Positions 1-5,863 of a stretch of 5,863 nt of DNA are shown here, piece after piece. Position 1 is the first letter of the stretch. Each line of letters opens with the position of its first letter. Location: contig JAAUQA010000232.1 of the NCBI GenBank assembly GCA_012032855.1, forward strand, positions 1 through 5,863, in the 5' to 3' direction. Both the position numbers and the translations under genes were made by a program. The DNA comes from Candidatus Competibacteraceae bacterium (lineage in GTDB: Bacteria > Pseudomonadota > Gammaproteobacteria > Competibacterales > Competibacteraceae). Under the pieces are notes generated by a model that saw nothing but the letters and a program-made list of their open reading frames with translations, was not told the DNA's origin and searched no databases.

Positions 1-256
1 GCCCTCCGGAACCGGGTATTTGGCGTAGCGTTGCAGGGTTTCCAGCATCGCCGCAGCGCTCAGACCGGCGGCGCGGGCGTTTCCAAATACTGAGCGGGGT
101 GATGCGGTAGGTATGAATGTGTTCCGGGCTTTTGATCAGCTCGGCAAAGGGAGCGATGGCCTCGCGCGCCGCTTCGGCCTGAGGTGAATGTACTTCCAGC
201 AGCAGCGTTTGATCGCTCTGGACAATCAGCGGATTGTCGGGGATATAGTCGCTCAT
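1..256 (-). CDS. XPB-type DNA repair helicase, N-terminal part (runs off window, one frameshift)
   Basis: This is the start of a bacterial XPB (ERCC3-like) superfamily 2 helicase. Known family members unwind or anneal DNA with 3'-5' polarity, using ATP. The ATG at 256-254 is followed by MSDYIPDNPLIVQSDQTLLL, and then by HTYRITPLSIW near residues 47-58. These are typical of the helicase-associated N-terminal region that precedes the motor domains in bacterial XPB. The helicase motifs themselves lie beyond base 1 and cannot be seen. After W58 the family sequence continues as NARAAGLSAAAMLETLQRYA and then KYPVPEG, but only if one T of the TTT at 80-82 is dropped; as given, the frame shifts there and stays open to the edge. 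The start codon overlaps the stop of the preceding gene (ATGA). No clear Shine-Dalgarno sequence is present, so translational coupling is likely. The identification is confident; the exact activity is inferred from the family. Confidence 0.85.
   Translation of the reverse strand, partial: MSDYIPDNPLIVQSDQTLLLEVHSPQAEAAREAIAPFAELIKSPEHIHTYRITPLSIWKRPRRRSERCGDAGNPATLRQIPGSGG
253..256 (-). other. ATGA stop/start overlap between the companion gene and the XPB helicase
   Basis: The four bases read ATGA on the minus strand. ATG starts the XPB helicase and TGA ends the companion protein. Such overlaps usually mean the downstream gene is translated by ribosomes finishing the upstream one. The lack of an evident Shine-Dalgarno sequence before this ATG agrees with coupling. 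This supports a fixed stoichiometric pairing of the two proteins. Confidence 0.85.
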
Positions 257-2093
257 CTGGCCAGACTGTAACCCAATTTGCGCAAAGCGTTGCGGAAGCG
301 GGTTTCGGATTCGGCGGGCACGACTAAGTTACGCTCACCCGCCAGCAGGCAAAACGGTTTGGTCCGGGAATCATTCGCAATTAATATGGCCAGCGCAGCG
401 TCGGCGCATTCCAGCAGACGGGCACCGCCCAGTTCTTGCACGCTTTGTGAGCGTTTCTCCATATCGCTCAGGAATCGCTCTACCGTTTCGGGCAAAGGTT
501 CACCGCTGAGCGAGTGTAACCAGTCTTTCAACGTGGCCAGTTTGTGACCGGCTTCCACGGCTGCCAACAGACGATCCTGAGTCAATTTCCACAGCGCATC
601 GGACACTTGCTCGGCATAGCTGTTTAACAGCAGGGTATCTGCCGGCTCCAGTGGACTGCCGGTCACCGCAATCTCCAGATTAGGCAATACCCGCAGCAGT
701 TGGCGCTGTTCCAACGGAGCGGGGATGTACTCTTTGGCCAAACCCAGACAATATTCGCCCAGTGGATTGACGCGCAGATACAATAACCCGTCATAGCGGC
801 TGAAAAAGTCCAGATCATCGGTGCCCCACAAATCGCCGTAATCCCGCCGGGTGTTGTAGGGGGAAATATATGCGATATCAATGAGTCCCAACGTGGAAGC
901 ATATTCGAATAAGAAACACAGCGCGTAACGGGCCTGTAGAATTTTCCAGTCGTGGAAGCCGTCGTAGCCCAAACTGCCGTAATGCTGTTCCGAGATATAG
1001 AGATTCCAGGGATTGCGGGTGACCTCGAAATTGAGATCGCTGGCGCGCATATAGCGGAACAAATCGTCAACCGCAACCCAACGGCCGGGTGGGCACAGGC
1101 ACAGGGCTTGCCGGATGATTTCCCGCCGACCCGAGGTGGCGGTCAGCCCGCGTTGGCCTTTGCCGCTTTGGCCTTTAATCACATCGACCCGACGCAGTTC
1201 ATCCAACAGCGTGGTTTTCAGCCAGCGTTTCCAAATCTGTACCAGCGCTTGCTCGGGTGAATCGGTCAGGGCCTTTTGTCCGGCGCGGGTTAGCACAAGA
1301 TTCTTACCGTCAAGTTTTGCTAGTCCTCCAGCTTGTAACAGCAGCGGCCAAGCAAATGCCTTGATGGGTCCAATGGTTTGAAACGCATCGGGACCTGGGT
1401 CCAGTTCGGTATAATAATCCCCACCCAACAACAACCCGCTCAGGGTCCGCATGGTTGCGGTGCTGGGTTGACTGGTCTTGTCGCTGACCACAACTTTACC
1501 GGTCTCAATCAAGCGTAACAACGCCTTCAAATCGTGAACGGCAGCACGTTCAGTGAGCTGCCGGGTGATGGGGATAATCTCAGTTTGAATTTCCTCCTGA
1601 CGGGTGCGGTAGTTCCAGCTACGCAGTACCAGTTCCCAGGAGTCGGGGGCCTCCTCCAGACTTTTCAACTGGGTCTCAGCGGGTTTAGGCACGAAACGCC
1701 GGCAACGCTTGCACAGATCGTCCGGCATCACCGTGCCGGAGAAAAACAAGGCCAACAGCGAAGGACTCTGGCGGTAGCCATACCGATCCGATGTGCCCCA
1801 GCTGGCGCCTGTCCGTACTTGGCGACGAATTTACTTTGAATGAAGAACGGTTCAGGACCGTGCGCCGCTTCGGCAACGGCAGATTGTTGGATTTTATCCA
1901 ACCTTCGCCATAAGGCTTCCAATTTGTCGTCGTCGTTTAAATGCCGGCAAATAAACTCGACCAATTCCGCCTTGCGGGTCGGTATGCCTTTCTCGTTGAG
2001 CAGGGCTGCGAGTGATTTCAGCGTATCCATCGTGTTGCTCTGTAGAGCTTCGGCAACGGTGGTGATTCGTTGCGGTCCGTTTTGGTAATTCAT
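253..2093 (-). CDS. Helicase-associated (XPB/Ssl2-like) domain protein, XPB companion, with one frameshift
   Basis: This is an uncharacterised protein of the type often found directly upstream of bacterial XPB; from memory, the pair resembles M. tuberculosis Rv0862c-Rv0861c. It starts at the ATG at 2093-2091, 18 bp after mfd, with only a weak purine-rich stretch upstream. Residues about 22-52 (TMDTLKSLAALLNEKGIPTR and onward) resemble a SAP-type DNA-binding helix-turn-helix. The last 80 residues (LPETVERFLSDMEKR to the LVVP and LRKLGY motifs) resemble the XPB/Ssl2 helicase-associated domain. The middle is aromatic-rich (NPWNLY, DDLDFF) and unassigned. No Walker A or DEAD/DEAH motif is visible, so it is probably not itself a helicase. 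The frame breaks at 1796-1799: KYGQAPAG is read in one frame and TSDRYGYRQSPSLLALFFSG in another. Adding one G gives an uninterrupted 613-residue protein. A role as XPB partner or DNA-binding accessory is inferred from context. Confidence 0.75.
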
Positions 2094-2111
2094 CGCATTC
2101 GCTTTACTTTG
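2094..2111 (-). other. 18-bp mfd-companion gene intergenic spacer
   Basis: This spacer contains no inverted repeat or T-run that could act as a terminator, and it has no room for a promoter. Upstream of the ATG only a weak purine-rich stretch (AAAGTAAAG) could serve as a ribosome site. The spacing suggests that mfd and the companion gene share a transcript. That is inferred from sequence alone. Confidence 0.55.
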
Positions 2112-5100
2112 TTATTGTGATTTTAAGGTCTTTAACAGCTCTTCCACCTCCCGCACCCGAGCTTCGGCATCGGATAACGCTTTGTGGATACGTAGCTTGT
2201 CTTGACCATCCAATTTATACACTTGCGGTTGTTGTTGTATCAGGGTCAGCAGCTTGCCGACATCAATGTGCGGTTCCGGCGCGAACACGATGCGCCCACC
2301 TTGCGGTCCCATTTCAATTTTGCGAATACCGAGCGGGGTAGCCAGCAATTTCAGACCGGTGCTGCGAAACAAGGTGGTAAGCGGTTGGGGCAACAAACCG
2401 AGACGGTCGATCATTTCTACTTGTAGTTCGCGCAACTCCTCGGCATTTTTAGCGCTGGCGATGCGTTTATACAGAATGAGTCGGCTGTGCACATCAGGCA
2501 GATAAGACGTTCCGGGATCAACGCCGGACTGTGCAGATTGATTCCGGGTCCGTGATCTGGAGCGATAATCCAAAGTCGGGGTCTGTCCGCTGCGGATCGC
2601 CTGCACCGCCCGTTCCAACAGTTCCATATAGAGGGTAAAGCCGATCTCCTGGATTTGCCCGCTTTGCTCTTCGCCCAGCAATTCACCGGCACCGCGGATT
2701 TCCATATCGTGGGTGGCCAAACATAAAGCCTGCCCCTAAATCTTCCAGCGCTTCGATGGCTTCGAGACGTTTGACCGCGTCCTTGCTCATCGTACCCTTT
2801 GCTGGAACGATCAAATAGGCGTAAGCGCGGTGATGGGAGCGTCCGACCCGACCCCTTAACTGATGCAACTGAGCTAAACCCAGCTTGTCGGCGCGGTTGA
2901 TTAAAATGGTATTGGCGTTGGGCACGTCGATGCCGCTTTCGATGATGGTAGAACACACCAGAATATGGCAACGGCGGTGATAGAAATCCAGCATCACCTG
3001 CTCTAACTCCCGTTCTCGCATCTGTCCGTGGGCGATGGCAATACGCGCTTCCGGCATCAACGCCTGCAGATCGCCTGCTTGGCGTTCGATAGTCTCTACT
3101 TCGTTATGGAGAAAATACACTTGCCCGTCCGCGCTTGAGTTCTCGCTGACAGGCTTCTTGGACCAGGGCTTTGTTCCACGGGCCGACGAAGGTTTTAACT
3201 GCCAGCCGTTGCGCCGGTGGGGTTGCGATGATGGATAATTCACGCAAACCGGCCATCGACATGTTCAGCGTACGGGGAATCGGAGTGGCGGTCAGGGTAA
3301 GAATATCCACTTCGGCACGCAAGGCTTTTAAGCGTTCTTTCTGACGGACCCCGAAGCGATGCTCCTCGTCGATGATGAGCAGGCCCAAATTTTTGAATTT
3401 GATCGTACTTTGTAATAATTTGTGGGTGCCGATGACGATATCGATGGTGCCTTCGTGTAATTCCTGTAACACGGCGTCCTGTTGTTTTTGGTATTGAAAC
3501 GAGACAAAATCCCGACCCGGATCGGCCAATCGGCGAACCGGTCGAGAAAGTTTTGGTAATGTTGCTGTGCCAGCAGGGTAGTGGGGACCAACATCGCCAC
3601 CTGTCGCCCGTCTTGCACGGCAACGAAGGCAGCGCGCATGGCAACCTCGGTTTTGCCGAAACCGACGTCACCGCAGACCAAGCGATCCATCGGTTTACCG
3701 GCCCGCAGATCGTCCAGCACCGCATCAATGGCCGCTTGTTGATCCGGGGTCTCTTCGAAGGGAAACCCGGCGGCGAACGCGGCGTAATCGGCGTCGTCGA
3801 GCCGGCACGCTTGACCGGCGCGGGATTCGCGGCGCGCATACAGGTCCAGTAACTCCGCCGCCACGTCGGTGACTTTTTCAGCGGCTTTACGCTTGGCTCG
3901 CGCCCACTGTTCCGTGCCCAGTTTATGCAAAGGCGCAGCCTCGGGACTGGACCCGGTATAACGGCTTAATAAGTGCAATGCAGCGACCGGGACATATAAG
4001 GTTCCGTCGTCAGCGTATTTCAACACCACGTATTCCGCTTCAACGCCCGCCGCTTCTAGACGCTGTAAACCAACGTAACGGCCTACCCCATGCTCTTCAT
4101 GCACTACCGGAGCGCCTGGATTTAGATCAGTGAGATTGCGGATCAGCGTTTCGGGATCGCGACCCGGTGCACGACGACGCGATTGACCGACCCGTTCGCC
4201 GTATAATTGCGGTTCTGCGATAACCGCCAACGCCGGTTCCGTCAGCATTAATCCTTGTTCCAACGGCGCCAGGGTAATCGCTAACGCAGCGTCAGTTTCC
4301 AAAAAATCCTGCCAGGTGTGACAAGATTTGGGGTTTGAGACCGGCCTTTTTCAGCGTATTCCAACAAGACTTCGCGTCGTCCCGGCGATTCGGCAGTCAG
4401 CAATACCCGCCCGGAAAACTCCTGTAGGAACGCTTGCAATGCGTCAGTCGGACAATCGGCGCGGGGTTGCAATTGTACTTTCGGGAGCGGTTCGCTAGCG
4501 CGCGGATTAGTCTGTCCGCTGATCGGCTGAGAATCCAATTCGATGGCAGGATGAACCCGCAATGCCTGTTGAACTTGAGACTGATCGATAAATAGCCGAT
4601 TCGCGCCAGCAATGGCCTTTCCATGTCATGACGGCGTTGCTCATAGCGTTCCAGTAGTTGTTCTTGGAAGGCGGCGATGGCCGCTTCCATCCCGGCCAAG
4701 GCGATGACTAGGGTCGTTGCCGGCAAATAATCAAATAGCGTTTCGGTGGTCTCGAAAAACAGCGGTAAGTAATATTCCAGACCACCCGGCGCATGACCGT
4801 TGCTGACTTCGCGATAAATCAAACTGCGTTGCGGATCGCCTTCGAAGCGGCTGCGGTAGGATTTGCGAAACCGAGTTATCGCTGCTTTTGACAGCGGAAA
4901 CTCGCGCGCCGGCAGTAGTTCGATAACCTCAGCTTTGGCGATGGAACGCTGCGTTTCCGGATCGAAGGTGCGGATGCTCTCCACCTCGTCATCGAACAAA
5001 TCGATGCGAAAGGGATATTCGCACCCCATCGGAAACAAATCAATCAGCGACCCGCGCACCGCAAATTCGCCGTGTTCCATCACCTGAGATACGCAGTTGT

Positions 5101-5563
5101 AACCGGCAGCTTCCAAGCGCTGCCGGAACTCGTCCTGATCCAGCCGCTCGCCCACACTGAGCAAAAAAACATGGCCATCCAGATGGGCACGCGGGGCAAG
5201 CCGCTGCAACAACGTGGCTACCGGGACAATCAGCACGCCTCGCCGCTGTGTCGGAAGACGATACAGAGTCTCTAGGCGCTGAGAGACAATATCTTGATGG
5301 GGTGAAAAAATATCGTAGGGCAGGGTTTCCCAATCGGGGAATATCCCGATCGGCAAGTCGCTCCCCGCAGAGAAAAACCGCAGCTCCGTTTCCAGTCGTA
5401 ATGCGGTTTGACTGTCCGGCGCGATGGTCAGCACCGGACCGCTGTGATTAGCAGCCGCTTCCGCAATCAGCAACGCATCGCCACAACCGTAAAGCCCGCC
5501 CCAGCGTAAGGTTTCGCCTGCCCGGCGGGGCAACCGAGGTATGAGTAAATTTTGGCTAGTCAA
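2112..5563 (-). CDS. mfd: Transcription-repair coupling factor Mfd, complete but with about eight frameshifts
   Basis: Mfd is a cytoplasmic ATP-dependent DNA translocase. It pushes stalled RNA polymerase off DNA and recruits UvrA for transcription-coupled repair. Landmarks appear in order. The UvrB-like region has DWETLPYDIFSPHQDI (residues 77-92) and VMEHGEFAVRGSLIDLFPMG (161-180). The RNA polymerase-interacting domain lies at 3958-4113 (VVHEEHGVGRY to LLSRY). Walker A GDVGFGKT is at 3649-3672 and the DEEH box at 3359-3370, followed by LTATPIPRTL. Motif V (CSTIIESGIDVPNANTI) is at 2905-2955 and motif VI (QLRGRVGRSHHRAYAYLI) at 2809-2862. The TRG-type segment THDMEIRGAGELLGEEQSG and the C-terminal UvrA-gating domain follow, ending at TAA 2112-2114. 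The TTG at 5563 gives an N-terminus of the right length (RAGE at about 14-17); no ATG or strong ribosome site is near. The reading frame changes near 4602, 4355, 4315, 3487, 3127, 2720, 2557 and 2511. Correcting these gives about 1149 residues, against 1148 in E. coli. All visible catalytic motifs are intact. Confidence 0.95.
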
Positions 5564-5583
5564 AACGGTATTGAAATGATCTC
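5564..5583 (-). other. 20-bp spacer before the mfd TTG start
   Basis: The spacer between the upstream gene's TGA and the mfd start holds no terminator and no good Shine-Dalgarno sequence; only GAGAG about 15 bases before the TTG is purine-rich. The mfd frame stays open upstream through the spacer into the preceding gene without meeting an ATG, so TTG 5563 is the most plausible start. A non-standard start further up, or an indel error hiding an ATG, cannot be excluded. Confidence 0.45.
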
Positions 5584-5863
5584 TCAGGGCGAAGTCGGTG
5601 AAGTGGTGACAAGGTGTTCTCCAAGCAGGGCTTTAGCCTCGCCCAAATGCCAATCCACCGCATCCAAATCCTGATGCGCCTTGTAAACCCAGGCTTCTCC
5701 CCAATAAATATTACAGCTGGTCTCGGCCCGTAACAGATGCCAATGGGCTTGATCGATCAGTCGAGTAAGTTCGCCAGTCGGCGGCTCCGGCAGCGTTGCC
5801 GCGCTGTCAGCGATGCGGTGGAATTCCCGGCTAACCTCATGAATCCGCCGCGAAGTATCGCGT
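5584..5863 (-). CDS. C-terminal fragment of a probable GH57-type glycoside hydrolase (5' end outside window)
   Basis: An open frame enters from the window edge and ends at TGA 5584-5586, leaving 92 residues. The fragment begins RDTSRRIHEVSREFH. Its core is LIDQAHWHLLRAETSCNIYW, followed by GEAWV, YKAHQDLD and a short helical tail (LGEAKALLGEH). The pattern AHWHLLRAETSC..YWGEAWV resembles the C-terminal helical region of GH57 amylases and related alpha-glucan-acting enzymes, where an 'AETS..W/YWG' segment is common. The catalytic GH57 motifs would lie upstream and are not visible, so this call rests on recollection of the family tail only. The coding character is convincing: the frame stays open across the fragment, and the composition is helix-forming and rich in Trp and His. 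It points the same way as mfd and ends 20 bp before the mfd start, so the two may be co-transcribed. The substrate cannot be stated. Confidence 0.5.
   Translation of the reverse strand, partial: RDTSRRIHEVSREFHRIADSAATLPEPPTGELTRLIDQAHWHLLRAETSCNIYWGEAWVYKAHQDLDAVDWHLGEAKALLGEHLVTTSPTSP

Noticed and set aside
278..547. Plus-strand open frame of 89 codons
   Set aside because: It is antisense to the well-supported companion gene, its translation is low-complexity and resembles nothing I recognise, and the minus-strand protein is coherent here.
952..1381. Two overlapping plus-strand open frames
   Set aside because: They are shadows of the companion gene's coding frame, with no recognisable domain or ribosome site.
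2417..2971. 184-codon minus-strand open frame overlapping mfd
   Set aside because: Most of it is an out-of-frame shadow. Only the DHGPGINLHSPALIPE stretch is real Mfd sequence, explained by the paired indels near 2511 and 2557.
3035..3238. Plus-strand open frame of 67 codons
   Set aside because: It is antisense to the conserved Mfd motor region and has no features of a real gene.
2112..5563. Split Mfd encoded as several separate polypeptides
   Set aside because: The breaks fall inside motor motifs and linkers rather than at domain borders, fragments lack ribosome sites, and most apparent starts are internal codons of the continuous protein.
2112..5563. mfd as a decayed pseudogene
   Set aside because: Catalytic motifs are intact, there are no nonsense substitutions, and neighbouring genes show the same indel type, which points to sequence error.
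5747..5765. GATC-rich stretch with local palindromes (gatcgatcagtcgag)
   Set aside because: It is too short and lies inside the coding sequence of the upstream gene; it has no loop or T-run to suggest a terminator and no repetition elsewhere.

Overview
The window reads almost entirely on the minus strand. It looks like a gammaproteobacterial chromosome segment: the Mfd protein follows the E. coli Mfd sequence closely from end to end. The finer lineage cannot be fixed from this window. No RNA genes, insertion sequences, CRISPR arrays, long repeats or convincing terminators are visible, and no gap between genes exceeds about 20 bases.

Layout in the direction of transcription, from high to low coordinates: (1) 5863-5584, the last 92 codons of a gene whose C-terminus resembles GH57-type glycoside hydrolases (tentative). 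(2) 5563-2112, a full-length mfd (transcription-repair coupling factor) starting at TTG, broken in this sequence by about eight single-base indels. (3) 2093-253, a protein of about 613 residues with a SAP-like N-terminus and an XPB/Ssl2-type helicase-associated C-terminus, broken by one indel. (4) 256-1 and beyond, the N-terminus of a bacterial XPB-type DNA helicase, with one indel and cut by the window edge. Genes 3 and 4 overlap at ATGA. Genes 2 and 3 are 18 bp apart, and genes 1 and 2 are 20 bp apart.

Biologically, the segment puts transcription-coupled repair (Mfd) next to an XPB-type helicase and its usual companion gene, in a tight co-directional cluster. Mfd removes stalled RNA polymerase and recruits UvrA. 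Bacterial XPB homologues are 3'-5' SF2 helicases thought to act in DNA repair or strand remodelling. A shared transcript and a shared damage-response role are inferences from spacing and orientation.

The most conspicuous anomaly is the density of frameshifts: about ten in 5.9 kb, across three unrelated conserved genes. Each preserves the expected protein in another frame, and correcting them gives family-typical lengths (Mfd about 1149 residues against 1148 in E. coli). This points to uncorrected indel errors in the assembly rather than gene decay or programmed recoding. I found no convincing novel system; the repair-gene neighbourhood is the most interesting biology here.
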